In this document: positions 47,666 to 57,625 of the stretch, in pieces | Layout of the letters: every line of letters begins with the position of its first letter | How positions within the stretch are numbered: position 1 is the stretch's first letter | Origin: Candidatus Endomicrobiellum agilis | Lineage (GTDB): Bacteria > Elusimicrobiota > Endomicrobiia > Endomicrobiales > Endomicrobiaceae | Length of the DNA: 64,000 nt | Direction: 5' to 3' | NCBI GenBank assembly: GCA_020328155.1 | Contig: JAIXMX010000003.1 | Location: 1 to 64,000 of the forward strand | Notes under the pieces: generated by a model | Told to the model about the DNA's origin: nothing | What the model saw: only the letters and a program-made list of their open reading frames with translations | The model's database searches: none | Made by a program: the position numbers and the translations under genes

Positions 47666-48085
47666 TTACTTTGGATTTCTCTGCGTTCTTATGATTTTAA
47701 GTTTATCTAAAATACCATTGACAAACTTACTTGAGTCTTTTGTAGAATATTTTTTAGAAATTTCTACAGCTTCGTCTATTACAACTTTAATTGGAGTATC
47801 CGGAGTAGTCATGATTTCATAAGTTGCAAGTCGTATAATATTACGGTCAATAACTGCCATTCTTTCAAGTTCCCAGTTTTTCGCGTATTGCCTAATTATA
47901 GAATCTATATCTTCCTTATTCTTACAAACTCCTTTAAACAAATTTATTGTAAACGTTCTATAAGCTTCGCCTTTTGGGAAACACTCTATAAAAGAATCAT
48001 ATATGCTTTCAATCGGAGCATTACAGTTATCTACCACATAAAGCATCTGTAAAGAACATTCTCTCGCTTCTCTCCGGCTACCCAT
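47666..48085 (-). CDS. nusB: Transcription antitermination factor NusB
   Basis: A 139-residue all-helical protein starting RREARECSLQMLYVVDN, with the usual IDSIIRQYAKNWELERMAVIDRN core split over residues 75-100 and the C-terminal VNGILDKL. It works with NusE in rRNA antitermination. ATG follows AGGTGA. Co-directional with rlmN and ligA at short gaps. Confidence 0.93.
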   Translation of the reverse strand: MGSRREARECSLQMLYVVDNCNAPIESIYDSFIECFPKGEAYRTFTINLFKGVCKNKEDIDSIIRQYAKNWELERMAVIDRNIIRLATYEIMTTPDTPIKVVIDEAVEISKKYSTKDSSKFVNGILDKLKIIRTQRNPK

Positions 48086-48139
48086 AGGTTCACCTATTAC
48101 TTTTTAGTTAAAAAATTCTATAAAAATTAAAGCACGGTT

Positions 48140-49204
48140 TCAATGTCCGAGTTGTCCGCAGGCGGCATTAATATCTGTCCCTTTTGCCTGTCTTATATTA
48201 ACTGTAATGCCGTTAAGTTTCAAGATATTTTTAAATTTTTGGATTGATTCCTGATGCGGCGTTTGGAATTGTGCATCGGTTATAGGATTAAAAGGTATTA
48301 AGTTTACCTGGACGTCAGGGTTTAGAAGATTGTGCTGTTTTAACAGTCTTGCGAGCTTGTGTGCATCTGCTGCGGAGTTGTTAATTCCCTTTATAAGAAC
48401 ATATTCTATTGTAAGGCGTGAATTTGTTTTTTTAAGATAATACTTTCCCGCATTTAATATATCTTTAATACTAAAACCAAAATTATTCGGAATTAACTTT
48501 TTTCTTTGTTTTTCATCAACAGCATGTATGGAAATGGCAAGTCGAATGCCGGAATTACCATCTGCAAGTCTTTTTATTAACGGAACAATGCCTACGCTTG
48601 AAACCGTTATATGTCTTTTACCTATACCAAATTCTTTGTTTGATAAGAGTGAATCCAAAACAGAAGTGATATTATTAAAATTAAGCATAGGCTCGCCCAT
48701 ACCCATAAATAAGACTCCCGAAACTTTTTCTTTGGTATCGTTTTCAATCTGTAGAATCTGTTCTATTATCTCTCCTCTGCTTAAGTTTCTTGTAAATTTG
48801 ACTTTTCCAGATGAACAAAAAGCACACATTACGGGACAACCTATCTGTGATGAAATACATACTGAATTTTTATCTTTTGCAGGAAGAAAAACAGCAAAAA
48901 AATATTTTTTGTCCGCCGTCTGGAAAGTATATCTAGTTGTACCGTCGATTACAGATTTTTCTTTTTTTACTGTCTTCAATATCCTTAAGAAAAACCTTTC
49001 GCTGAGTTGTTCTCTCAATTCTTTTGGAAGATTTGTAAAATATTCAAAAGAAATAGCTCTTTTTACGTAAACCCATTCAATAATTTGATTTATTCTGTAA
49101 TCTTGTCCAATTATAGACTTTACAGCTGTTTTCAACTGTGCGCTAGTCATGTCTAATATGTATTTTCTGCGATTTTGTTTTGACAGTTGCATACAGTTCA
49201 TCAT
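48140..49204 (-). CDS. rlmN: Dual-specificity RNA methyltransferase RlmN
   Basis: It methylates C2 of A2503 in 23S rRNA and A37 of some tRNAs. The 354-residue radical-SAM protein has CPVMCAFCSSG for the cluster, GVLFMGMGEPMLN, and the C-terminal cysteine in TDINAACGQLG that forms the methylated intermediate. The ATG at 49204 follows GAAGGGA. Confidence 0.94.
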   Translation of the reverse strand: MMNCMQLSKQNRRKYILDMTSAQLKTAVKSIIGQDYRINQIIEWVYVKRAISFEYFTNLPKELREQLSERFFLRILKTVKKEKSVIDGTTRYTFQTADKKYFFAVFLPAKDKNSVCISSQIGCPVMCAFCSSGKVKFTRNLSRGEIIEQILQIENDTKEKVSGVLFMGMGEPMLNFNNITSVLDSLLSNKEFGIGKRHITVSSVGIVPLIKRLADGNSGIRLAISIHAVDEKQRKKLIPNNFGFSIKDILNAGKYYLKKTNSRLTIEYVLIKGINNSAADAHKLARLLKQHNLLNPDVQVNLIPFNPITDAQFQTPHQESIQKFKNILKLNGITVNIRQAKGTDINAACGQLGH

Positions 49205-49288
49205 TTTATCTTTCCCTTCTAGCTTTATTCATCCTTCCTTTCCTGCAGAGCGAGGGAAAAGGGCAGAGGGATGATAATTAATATGCAA

Positions 49289-50932
49289 TTATTTTTTATT
49301 GTGATTGAAAATTCTTATTAGACTTTTTGTTGAATTATCATGTTTATTATCAGCTTGTCCTTTAAGTTCCGGCAGAATAACATTTGCTAAAACTTTTCCG
49401 AGTTCAACGCCCCACTGGTCAAAACTGTTTATGCGCCATATAATTCCTTGAACAAATATTTTATGTTCGTATAAAGCAATTAAAGCTCCGAGTGTTTTAG
49501 GCGTAAGTTCATCAATTAATATACTGTTTGTAGGTTTATTGCCTTCAAATATTTTGTGCGGAGTTAGGATTTCTATATCCGCAAGAGAAATACCCGCTTT
49601 TTTTAGGTTTTCGATAACTTCGTCTTTGGTGAGTCCAAAAGCCAAAGCTTCTGTCTGAGCAAAATAGTTTGCCATAAGTTTTTCGTGATGATCTCCAACT
49701 TTTTTAGGCGGATTTACAAAACCTATAAAATCGCAGGGAATAAATTTTGTTCCCTGATGAACAAGCTGATAAAAAGAATGCTGACCGTTTGTACCCGGTT
49801 CGCCCCAAATTATCGGTCCAGTTTCATAATCGACTCTATTCCCTTCAAAGTTTATAGTTTTGCCGTTGCTTTCCATGTCTCCCTGTTGCAAATATGCGGA
49901 AAACCTATGCAAATATTGACTATAAGGTAAAATTGCATGGCTTGAAGCTCCAAAAAAGTTATTATACCAAAACCCCAAAACAGCCATAATCACGGGTATA
50001 TTTTTTTCGTAAGGAGTGTTTAAAAAATGCTGATCTATGTAGTGAGCGCCCTCTAAAAGTTCAAGAAATTTATCAAAACCTATATAACAGGCAATAGGTA
50101 ACCCTATTGCAGACCACAGCGAATATCTGCCGCCGACAAAATCCCAAAATTCAAACATATTTTTTTCATCAATACCGAATTCCTTGACTTTTTTTACATT
50201 TGTGGAAAGCGCGACAAAATGGTTCGCGACAGCTTTATCGCCAAGTTTACCGGTAAGCCAACTTCTTGCCGTTAAAGCGTTTGTAATTGTTTCAAGAGTT
50301 GTAAAAGTTTTTGAAGCAACTATAAAAAGAGTAGTTTCTGGGTTTAATTTTTTTAAAACTTCGTGTATATCCGCGCCGTCGATGTTAGAAACAAAATAAA
50401 CGTTTGGTCCGTCGGCATAGTATTTTAACGCTTCGCATACCATTTTAGGTCCTAAGTCTGATCCACCTATACCGATGTTCACAACATCTGTAATTTTTTT
50501 GCCTGTTGCACCGCGCCATTTTCCGCCTCTTAAATCGTTACTAAATCTCTCCATTTTCTCGAGAACCGCATTGATTTCAGGCATAACGTCTTTCCCGTCA
50601 ACACAAACGGGCGTATTACTTCTGTTTCTCAAAGCTGTATGCAGAACAGCTCTTTTTTCAGTCCAGTTTATCTTTTCTCCAGAGAACATCTTTTTTGCAT
50701 ATTCGTTTACTCTTGCAGCTTTTACAAATTCTATCAAAAGCTTGAAAGTCTCTGAATTTATAATATTTTTTGAATAATCAAAAGTTATGCCTAAATTGTT
50801 ATCGCGTATAGAAAACTTATTAAATCTATTTTCGTCTTTAAACAAATCTCTCAAATGAAGTTTTTTAGTTTCTTTATAGTTTTTTTCAAGGCTTTGCCAC
50901 TGCGGCGTATTTTTAAGTTCAAATTTACTCAT
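49289..50932 (-). CDS. pgi: Glucose-6-phosphate isomerase
   Basis: It interconverts glucose 6-phosphate and fructose 6-phosphate. The ATG at 50932 follows a strong AAGGAGAAGCAT site and gives 547 residues, the E. coli length; the longer frame from 51022 begins with a hydrophobic stretch mimicking a signal peptide but lies in AT-rich leader DNA. Motifs are [28 protein letters not shown] and [13 protein letters not shown], with the active-site Glu in [13 protein letters not shown] and Lys near the end. Confidence 0.96.
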   Translation of the reverse strand: MSKFELKNTPQWQSLEKNYKETKKLHLRDLFKDENRFNKFSIRDNNLGITFDYSKNIINSETFKLLIEFVKAARVNEYAKKMFSGEKINWTEKRAVLHTALRNRSNTPVCVDGKDVMPEINAVLEKMERFSNDLRGGKWRGATGKKITDVVNIGIGGSDLGPKMVCEALKYYADGPNVYFVSNIDGADIHEVLKKLNPETTLFIVASKTFTTLETITNALTARSWLTGKLGDKAVANHFVALSTNVKKVKEFGIDEKNMFEFWDFVGGRYSLWSAIGLPIACYIGFDKFLELLEGAHYIDQHFLNTPYEKNIPVIMAVLGFWYNNFFGASSHAILPYSQYLHRFSAYLQQGDMESNGKTINFEGNRVDYETGPIIWGEPGTNGQHSFYQLVHQGTKFIPCDFIGFVNPPKKVGDHHEKLMANYFAQTEALAFGLTKDEVIENLKKAGISLADIEILTPHKIFEGNKPTNSILIDELTPKTLGALIALYEHKIFVQGIIWRINSFDQWGVELGKVLANVILPELKGQADNKHDNSTKSLIRIFNHNKK

Positions 50933-51681
50933 ATGCTTCTCCTTATATACAGAAAATCCTAAAGTAGAAAATAAAAAAATTAAACAAATGCTGATAATTA
51001 AAGATTTAAAGTATATACGCACCTATTCATCCTTGTTGTTTATTGTTTAGTATATTTTAAACCTCTCGGCAAAATCCTCATTTATGTTTTAAATACTACA
51101 ATGTCTGCAGAATAAAATATACTTTTGAGATATTTAGTTAATTTACATTTTATTTTTACATTATAAACGCAAAAAGTCAATAACCTATATTTGACTATAT
51201 ACATTGGCAAAATTTTGGCAAAATTTTAAAATTCTGGGACATAAACAACTTTAAACTTTAAGACGATAGTCTAACTCCTAAATCCGTAATTACATCTTTA
51301 GTTGAGTCTTATAATTTACATACTGCTATAGGACTTTTCAATTCTCCGTCCAAATATTTATACGCTGATTTATTCTTTATTCAGATGTTTTAGATAATAT
51401 TGCAGATAGTAGTTTATATTGGAGATTTTAATGTTGCGGTAAATTATGTCGGCTGTAATGTTGTTGCTGTCGTATCAGTCAGTATATTTTCCTCATTCTC
51501 ATTTTGTCTGCTTCTTTCACATTAGCGAGATAGGATTGTCGCCACAGATTCAAATTATTTTGATTTGGAAACATTTTCTCAGTAATATTTTTTTAATGAA
51601 TTAAACTTGGATTTATCTTTACAATTTTTGATTTTGCCATCGAATCGGCGTAATCTTATTTTATAGTGTGTAACGTAAAAG
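50933..51681. other. Gap between pgi and the Tad-like operon
   Basis: About 750 very AT-rich bases without an intact gene; minus-strand frames give coding-like patches of no recognisable family. A perfect tandem repeat, TTGGCAAAATT twice at 51204-51225, is the only distinct feature. The last part before pgi should hold its promoter, but no good pair of hexamers stood out. Confidence 0.4.
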
Positions 51682-51718
51682 TAAAGAACTTTTTCTATTA
51701 GTTCTTTATATTTTTTTC
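51682..51718. terminator. Likely bidirectional terminator after the Tad-like operon
   Basis: TAAAGAACT (51682-51690) and AGTTCTTTA (51700-51708) form a perfect 9-bp stem with a 9-base loop. A strong T-run follows on the plus strand and a weaker CTTTTAC on the minus strand. It lies 20 bases after the stop of the TadG-like gene. Confidence 0.55.
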
Positions 51719-51727
51719 TGTTGTTCT

Positions 51728-52906
51728 CTATTTATTTTGCTGCTTTTCGTCACAACCATAAGGAACCAGATGTGCCGACCAACCGCCGTCTTTTGCTTTT
51801 AAATATGCAGATATGGGGTTATCTTTGCCGCTCACCAACTGCGCCGAAGCTACTTTGCTTTCCATGTAATTAATCCCAGCTGCAATTGTCGCCAGAGAAA
51901 AGACAATGGCAGAAGCAGGTCCAAATAATTCTACTGCATTTGCAATTGCAAATTCCATAATCCCAAATTGCATAATGGATGCAGCTTCAACCATAGCCGC
52001 GGTTAGTCTTGTTGCTCCTGTAAAAGTATCTTCTTCTTTTGGAAACATTGAACCTTTTACATTGTACGTTGCAGCTGCAGAGTAAACTAGAATTTGAGGA
52101 TATTTTATTCTCAGTAATTTTGCGAATAACGGTCTTTTATTATTACTTGTTTTTTGACGGAGAATAACTTTGACTTTTTGTTTATTGAAAGTATTTCCCT
52201 CGACGAGCCATGAATGACTGTCTTTTTTATACTCTTTCTTTTTCAAAAAATGAAAATGCTTATCAAAACTCAAATAAATACACCGACTAGTCGTAGAATA
52301 ATATTTTATACCTTTTGAATTTCTTTTTAAACCTAAATTGTTTTCAAGTTTTACAGGAGATAATATGACGTTATAATCTTTGCTTAAGTTATCTATTGTA
52401 GGCACGCCGTAATAGTAAGCATAATATCCTTTTATAGTCATATCCTGAATTTTCTGCAAAGTATTGATAATTTGTTTTATCTTTTGCACCCCGCTGTTGC
52501 TTTTCTCACCGAATATTATATTGGTCTTGTGTTTAAAATCTGACAAAGGATTTTCAAAGTGAAGATTCATTGTCGCGGGAAATCCGCCTATAATATCAGT
52601 AGAATAGGAAGCCAACTGTATTCCTCTCGGATTCATTCCAAGAGACAGAACTACTCCCATAAGATAATTTGTTTCTCCGAGAAGATTTAAAACTCTGGCT
52701 TTACACGTAGCCAGCGATAGAGCTATATTGTCTGCTTCGTTTTGCATTGTCATTCTGTTTCTTATAAGATGAGCTATATTCAACATCATTGCCCAGCTGA
52801 TGACAAGTATTATCACGAAAACTAAGAAATAATATAGTGTTTGCCCCTTATGACAAAATAACTTATGCTTACAAAAATTGATTTGCCATATATCAATTCT
52901 TTTCAA
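51728..52906 (-). CDS. TadG-like pilus assembly protein
   Basis: The N-terminal region KGQTLYYFLVFVIILVISWA followed by NIAHLIRNRMTMQNEADNIA is the TadG/Flp pseudopilin pattern: a short basic leader with G-Q-T, one membrane helix and then a helical stalk and large outer domain (about 310 residues, with alanine-rich helices around IMQFGIMEFAIANAVELFG). TTG at 52906 has a GGGAG site nine bases upstream; an ATG at 52948 without a site would make 406 residues and overlap the TadE-like gene by 56 bases. It is the last gene of the operon. The large outer domain has no family I recognise. Confidence 0.65.
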   Translation of the reverse strand: MKRIDIWQINFCKHKLFCHKGQTLYYFLVFVIILVISWAMMLNIAHLIRNRMTMQNEADNIALSLATCKARVLNLLGETNYLMGVVLSLGMNPRGIQLASYSTDIIGGFPATMNLHFENPLSDFKHKTNIIFGEKSNSGVQKIKQIINTLQKIQDMTIKGYYAYYYGVPTIDNLSKDYNVILSPVKLENNLGLKRNSKGIKYYSTTSRCIYLSFDKHFHFLKKKEYKKDSHSWLVEGNTFNKQKVKVILRQKTSNNKRPLFAKLLRIKYPQILVYSAAATYNVKGSMFPKEEDTFTGATRLTAAMVEAASIMQFGIMEFAIANAVELFGPASAIVFSLATIAAGINYMESKVASAQLVSGKDNPISAYLKAKDGGWSAHLVPYGCDEKQQNK

Positions 52907-53522
52907 ATTTTTTTGCTCCCGGAAAAGCTTTATAATAGTATTCTTCATCAGGTGACGGAACCATTCTATTTCTTGCTGATTGATATCTTCTATTTTTAAA
53001 AGAATTGCCTTTTGAGACTAAACTGCCGAACAGCACTCTGGTAAAATAATATATTTTAACCGTTTCTTTAGCTATAATTTTCCCGGAATGATCTCTTGTA
53101 GTTTTTTCGCCTTTCCAAATTCTTACGGATTTACTTTCAGGATCTGAAGAATTGGTATCCGCAAAAATTTCTTTGGAATCATCTTTCTCATATTTGTCGG
53201 ATTCTTTGAAGTATTTTTCAACAGTTTTTTTGTCAGAAAAAACAAAATGTGAAGGGGTAAAATTGCTTGTTCCAAGACTCGAAAAGGGATAAAAAAATTT
53301 AAGATAATTTTTTGCTCTCTTCTCCGCTTCTTCAGCACGCCATTTATTTCTTGTAACAGCTGCTGAACGCATTGCAACAAATGCAGCTTCATTTGCAATC
53401 ATATCGTCAACAGCTATAATACATATCTGTATAAATGCAAACATTATAATGGTTGTAAATACAACTACAAACAATGCCTCAATAAGAGATTGTCCTTTAT
53501 TTTTAACTGTATTTTGTCTCAT
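52893..53522 (-). CDS. TadE-like pseudopilin
   Basis: A 209-residue protein starting MRQNTVKNKGQSLIEALFVVV, the TadE pattern of a short basic leader, G-Q-S-x-x-E and a hydrophobic helix, with the conserved glutamate five residues after the glycine. The remainder is polar, with a lysine- and aspartate-rich middle (ESDKYEKDDSKEIF) unlike standard TadE. Overlap with the small pilin gene is ATGA (53519-53522). Confidence 0.72.
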   Translation of the reverse strand: MRQNTVKNKGQSLIEALFVVVFTTIIMFAFIQICIIAVDDMIANEAAFVAMRSAAVTRNKWRAEEAEKRAKNYLKFFYPFSSLGTSNFTPSHFVFSDKKTVEKYFKESDKYEKDDSKEIFADTNSSDPESKSVRIWKGEKTTRDHSGKIIAKETVKIYYFTRVLFGSLVSKGNSFKNRRYQSARNRMVPSPDEEYYYKAFPGAKKFEKN

Positions 53523-53710
53523 TTAACATAACTCATTTGAGATCCAGACATCTTTGCAGCAGTCGCGAGCATTCCCGAAGTAGTAGAAACCCGTTCGTAC
53601 TTTCCTTTCCAAAACTTTCTATAGATAGCGAAAATACTCGACGTTGCCATAAGCAAAACGACAAATACGAGCAAAAACTCTGTTGAAGTCTGCCCTTTAT
53701 TTATTTTCAT
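53519..53710 (-). CDS. Small Flp/class III-type pilin
   Basis: A 63-residue protein starting MKINKGQTSTEFLLVFVVLLM: a very short leader, then G-Q-T-S-T-E-F and a long hydrophobic helix. This Q-x-S-x-E-F arrangement is that of class III signal peptides and Flp pilins, cut after the glycine by a type IV prepilin peptidase. The mature protein would be about 57 residues, the size of Flp pilins. Start overlaps the secretin stop by one base (TAATG). Confidence 0.65.
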   Translation of the reverse strand: MKINKGQTSTEFLLVFVVLLMATSSIFAIYRKFWKGKYERVSTTSGMLATAAKMSGSQMSYVK

Positions 53711-54432
53711 TATTGTTTTTCTATTAATTTTGTGGTGACAAAAATAAGTACATTTGTTTTTCCTTCAACATCTTCGGTACTTCTAAATAATGCCCCCAAA
53801 ATTGGAATACTGCTTAAAAATGGAATACCTTTTTTATTTTCTGATTTTGTGGTTTCAATAAGACCGGCTAAAATCATTGTATCGCCGTCTTTTATTTGAA
53901 GATGCGAAGAAGCTTGTCTTGTTAATATTTCCGGATAGCCTGCAACAGAGACACCTTTGTTAATTTTTGAAAGTTCAGCACTAATAACAATATCAATCAT
54001 GTTATCTTTCATGACACTAGGAGTAATTTCCATTATTATTCCGTGTTTTTTCCATTCTACCGAAGATTTTTCGGTAATTGCGTTTGACGATACGACGGGG
54101 AATTCTCCACCGACCATAAATTTTGCGCTTGTGCCTGATTTTGTAATAAGTTTAGGTTTTGATAAAATTTTTGCAGCACCGCTTTCTTCTAAAGCTTTAA
54201 GAGCCGCAGAGAACTTTGCTTCTCCTTTAAAAAAGTCTGGTGTGACGATACTTGGGATATTTGGTTTGGTTGTCAGAGCTGTACCTATATCTTCAATATT
54301 GAATTCAATACCGAGTTCTTCTCTCTTGTTTTCGTTGATCTCAGTAATTTCTACAGCGATTTCAATCATCTGCTCTGAGGCATTCGCGAGAGCTGCAAAA
54401 AATAAGAGTAAAATAATAATTAATCTTTTCAC
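53710..54432 (-). CDS. Short secretin-domain protein (CpaC/RcpA/GspD family)
   Basis: A signal peptide (RLIIILLLFFAALANA) leads straight into the secretin domain: IEIAVEITEINENKREELGIE, then AALKALEESGAAKILSKPKL, VGGEFPVV, HGIIMEITP and the C-terminal DTMILAGLIETTKSENK with GIPFLSSIPILGALFRS. At 240 residues it lacks the BON and N-terminal domains of RcpA/CpaC, which are usually over 400 residues. GTG start overlaps the gcvT stop as GTGA. It should form an outer-membrane ring for the neighbouring pilins. Confidence 0.82.
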   Translation of the reverse strand: MKRLIIILLLFFAALANASEQMIEIAVEITEINENKREELGIEFNIEDIGTALTTKPNIPSIVTPDFFKGEAKFSAALKALEESGAAKILSKPKLITKSGTSAKFMVGGEFPVVSSNAITEKSSVEWKKHGIIMEITPSVMKDNMIDIVISAELSKINKGVSVAGYPEILTRQASSHLQIKDGDTMILAGLIETTKSENKKGIPFLSSIPILGALFRSTEDVEGKTNVLIFVTTKLIEKQ

Positions 54433-55496
54433 TTTTGCCTTTTATAGAAAGGTTTGGGAACTGTCTTTACCTTTCTTCTATTGTTATGAATTTCAATTTC
54501 CAGTTCCTCTGTCTCAGCGTTTGCCTCAATCAATGCCATACCTATCGCTTTTTTTAATGTGGGAGAGAATGATCCACTTGTTACATAACCGACTTTTTTA
54601 TTACATGAAAAAACTTCGTTTGGATTTCTTGCGATGCCAGACAAGCATTCAAAAGCTATTAATTTTTTCATAGGATTGTCTTTTAAAAGCAGTAATTTAC
54701 TTTTACCTATAAAATCGTTGTCCCAATTTATTGTTTTTTGGAATCCGACGTCAATCGGATTAATCTTCTCGCTGATCTCGTATCCGTGCAAAGGCATACA
54801 AGCTTCTAATCTCAAAGTATCGCGACAGCCAAGTCCGCATGGCTTTACGGAAAAGCTCATAAATTTTTCCCAAAGTTCGACTATATGCTCTTTTGAGATA
54901 AAAATCTCAAAACCGTCTTCTCCTGTATAACCAGTTCTTGCAATTCTGCAAAAATCTGCATTTATATCTTTTAACTTTAATTCTGATACTGTAAAGTATT
55001 TCATGTTTGCAATATCAGTTTTAGAAATACCTCGCAATATTTCAACAGCTTTCGGTCCTTGTATTGCAATAAGACAAACATCACCGCTCATATTTTTTAT
55101 TTCTGCTTTTCCTGTTTTATATTTGTTTAACCAATCAAAGTCTTTTTCAAGATTCCCGGCATTTACAACAATCATATATTCTTCACCGCTGAATTTATAA
55201 ACTATAATATCATCTTTTATACCGCCTTCTTCATTTAATATCATTGAATATCTTGCTTTTTTATCCGGCAGTCCCGATATATTCCCAAGTGTGACATAAT
55301 CCAAAAACTTTTCGATGTTTTCTCCAATTACTGTGAAAATTCCCATATGAGCTGTATCAAACATCCCAACACTTGTTCTTACGGCATTATGTTCGTCAAT
55401 AATTGACGTGTATTGTACCGGCATTTCCCATCCACCAAATTCCGTAAACTTGGCTCCAAGCTTTTTATGCTCGTCATACAGACGTGTTCTTTTCAT
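54429..55496 (-). CDS. gcvT: Aminomethyltransferase (glycine cleavage T protein)
   Basis: It releases ammonia and passes the methylene group to tetrahydrofolate. The 355-residue protein shows FGGWEMPVQYTSI, FDTAHMGIF, YTGEDGFEIFI and the folate-domain YVTSGSFSPTLKKAIGMALI. GcvP and GcvH are not in the window; lpd, the L protein, is the next gene upstream at a 477-base distance. It overlaps the secretin gene, an unusual metabolic-surface joint. Confidence 0.95.
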   Translation of the reverse strand: MKRTRLYDEHKKLGAKFTEFGGWEMPVQYTSIIDEHNAVRTSVGMFDTAHMGIFTVIGENIEKFLDYVTLGNISGLPDKKARYSMILNEEGGIKDDIIVYKFSGEEYMIVVNAGNLEKDFDWLNKYKTGKAEIKNMSGDVCLIAIQGPKAVEILRGISKTDIANMKYFTVSELKLKDINADFCRIARTGYTGEDGFEIFISKEHIVELWEKFMSFSVKPCGLGCRDTLRLEACMPLHGYEISEKINPIDVGFQKTINWDNDFIGKSKLLLLKDNPMKKLIAFECLSGIARNPNEVFSCNKKVGYVTSGSFSPTLKKAIGMALIEANAETEELEIEIHNNRRKVKTVPKPFYKRQK

Positions 55497-55973
55497 TTTT
55501 TTTGTGTTCCTCTTATTTATTTCTCATAAGTTACTCAAAAATCACGCTAGTCTTCTATTATTTTTATTTTATCATTGAACCTTTGGTCTATTTTCCACCC
55601 TTAATTTATTTTACAGGATATATTGTTTTTAGACAACTTGCCGGAAATATGAGTGATCTGCTACCATTACATATGATTTATTTTTTGTTCACAGTTTTAA
55701 GTTATTAAGCTTTTCCTTTTTTTCTAAGCCTTGCGCTTTTTTATTCAAAGTAATACAAGCATCGTTAATCGTCTTAACGATCATCGTATATTTCATAAAA
55801 AAAATGCCGACATAATTGCCTTAAAAAAGAAACTGGCAAACTGCAAATCTAAAAAAGCAGCAAGTACAGTAAGAGTTCTATTTGGACTAAATTTACTTCT
55901 CCACAATAAATGAGCATGTTTTACTTCTAAATATTGCGGTGCGAAGAATCTGTAATTAAAATATTTATGTTCT
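55497..55973. other. Gap between lpd and gcvT with short decayed frames
   Basis: No intact gene. On the minus strand one frame continues for about 60 codons after lpd (FFAPQYLEVKHAHLLWRSKF), and a second small frame MKYTMIVKTINDACITL follows near 55800. They look like pieces of a dead gene, whose family I do not recognise. A gcvH gene would be expected here in many genomes and is not found. Confidence 0.35.
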
Positions 55974-57332
55974 TCAAAAAATATTTTGATCCTTTTTTTT
56001 AGCCAGTTCCGTGCATTTTCCGAATGCATCTTCATAAGCATTTAGCAAACTTTCACTAAGCGATGGATGGAATATAGTTTCTCGCGAAATATGTTCCATG
56101 CCGCTTTTGAGAATCTGTGAAGCTGTACTTATAAGTTCGTCGGAATGCGCTCCGATAATCCAAAAAGCTAACGGTTTTTTTGTCGCTTTATCAACAGCAC
56201 ATTTTACAAAGCCCGCACGTTCATTTTCAATAAAAGCTCTGCCGCTTGCAGTGAATGGGAATTTTCCAAAAACTGTATCCTTATATTTTGAAAAATCTGA
56301 TACTTTTACAGAAGAGCTTTGCGGCATTGCAAAAACAGCTTGAGGAACAATAAAGTTATCAGTTGCAATAGAATTTCCTTTAATTGCATTTTCAGCAGCT
56401 ATAGCTCCTTCGTTCTGCGCAGTATATGCAAGCAAATTTTTTCCCGCAATATCTCCCACAGCATAGATATTATCAATATTTGTTTGACAAAACTTATTTG
56501 TTTCTATGAAACCTTTCTTTACTGTTTTAATTCCAGCAATTTCCGAACATAAATCATTGTTTGGCGTTCTGCCGGCAACTATCAGCACTTTTTCATATTT
56601 GTCTGAATTATCTAGTGCATTATCACACGAAGTCAACACATCAACGCCTTGTATTAATAGATTTTTTCTTATTTTTTCCGATATTTCACTATCTTCGTTT
56701 GGAAGCAAGCAATTTTCATATTCAGCTAAAGTCACCTGACAACCGAATCCAGAAAATATCGTCGCCATTTCAATGCCTATCGCACCTCCACCGATTATAA
56801 GCATATTTTTTGGTATTTCCTTAAGGTTTAAAGCTTCTGTCGAACTTATTATTTTATTGCCGTCAAAAGCAAAATCTTTTATTGCTGAAGGTTTTGTGCC
56901 TGAGGCTATAATAACTTTATTCGCAAACACCTCGAATGCTTCATTTTTTGAGTCATTTAGAACTATAAGAGTATTTTTATTTTTAAATGAAACAGTGCCA
57001 TTTATAATATCTATGTTATTGTATGAAGACAATATAGTTTCCATACCTTTTCTGATATTGGCAATATTCCTGTCTTTTTTTATGATTATATCCGCAAAAA
57101 TGACAGGTTCTAAAGCTGTTTTAAAACCGTACTCATAAGATTTCTGAATTTTTTGTTTTGTTTTTAATGACTGCCATAGAAATTTCGTTGGAATGCATCC
57201 GCAGTTTAAACAAGTCCCACCCGTAAAAGATTTCTCTATTATTGCAATTTTTGCTCCAAGCTGCGCTGCTCTTACAGCTGCAGTAAATCCGCCCGGTCCC
57301 GAACCTATAACAGCAATATCATACTTATTCAC
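55974..57332 (-). CDS. lpd: Dihydrolipoamide dehydrogenase
   Basis: The E3/L component that reoxidises dihydrolipoyl groups with NAD. The 452-residue protein has the FAD loop VIGSGPGGFTAAVRAAQLG, the redox disulfide GGTCLNCGCIPTK (an extra Cys sits between the usual two), the NAD loop IGGGAIGIEMATIFSGFG, the FAD motif YAVGDIAG and the C-terminal HPSLSE with the active-site His. GTG start follows GAGG about 12 bases away. It probably serves glycine cleavage. Confidence 0.94.
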   Translation of the reverse strand: MNKYDIAVIGSGPGGFTAAVRAAQLGAKIAIIEKSFTGGTCLNCGCIPTKFLWQSLKTKQKIQKSYEYGFKTALEPVIFADIIIKKDRNIANIRKGMETILSSYNNIDIINGTVSFKNKNTLIVLNDSKNEAFEVFANKVIIASGTKPSAIKDFAFDGNKIISSTEALNLKEIPKNMLIIGGGAIGIEMATIFSGFGCQVTLAEYENCLLPNEDSEISEKIRKNLLIQGVDVLTSCDNALDNSDKYEKVLIVAGRTPNNDLCSEIAGIKTVKKGFIETNKFCQTNIDNIYAVGDIAGKNLLAYTAQNEGAIAAENAIKGNSIATDNFIVPQAVFAMPQSSSVKVSDFSKYKDTVFGKFPFTASGRAFIENERAGFVKCAVDKATKKPLAFWIIGAHSDELISTASQILKSGMEHISRETIFHPSLSESLLNAYEDAFGKCTELAKKKDQNIF

Positions 57333-57625
57333 GCTTATTTTATCCTCAATATAAGATTTTACTTAGAATAACTGATTTTGGTCATTTTTACTATTCACGA
57401 GTTCAATAAAACAGTTTTTTCATCGAGGTAAAAAAGTTTGGCAGTCGGTATTTCCTTTTTGACACTCAACCGCACTCACTATATAACTTTATTATCTGGT
57501 ATGTTTTGCTCTCATTTTTTACTATTCTTATGAAACCATTATACTTATCTTCTAAAAGTATTTCAATTTATCACTAAGTTTGGTCTGTGCTTCATTTATT
57601 GATATAAGCGTATATAAAAATTGCA

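Noticed and set aside
50932..51022. A 30-residue N-terminal extension of Pgi that looks like a signal peptide
   Set aside because: The ATG at 50932 has a strong AAGGAG site and gives the standard Pgi length; the extension is AT-rich leader DNA whose hydrophobic look is expected from TTT/ATT codons.
54634..54930. Plus-strand ORFs of 90-240 codons opposite gcvT, secretin, hprK, lptB and others
   Set aside because: They are antisense shadows of well-supported genes with clear family motifs.
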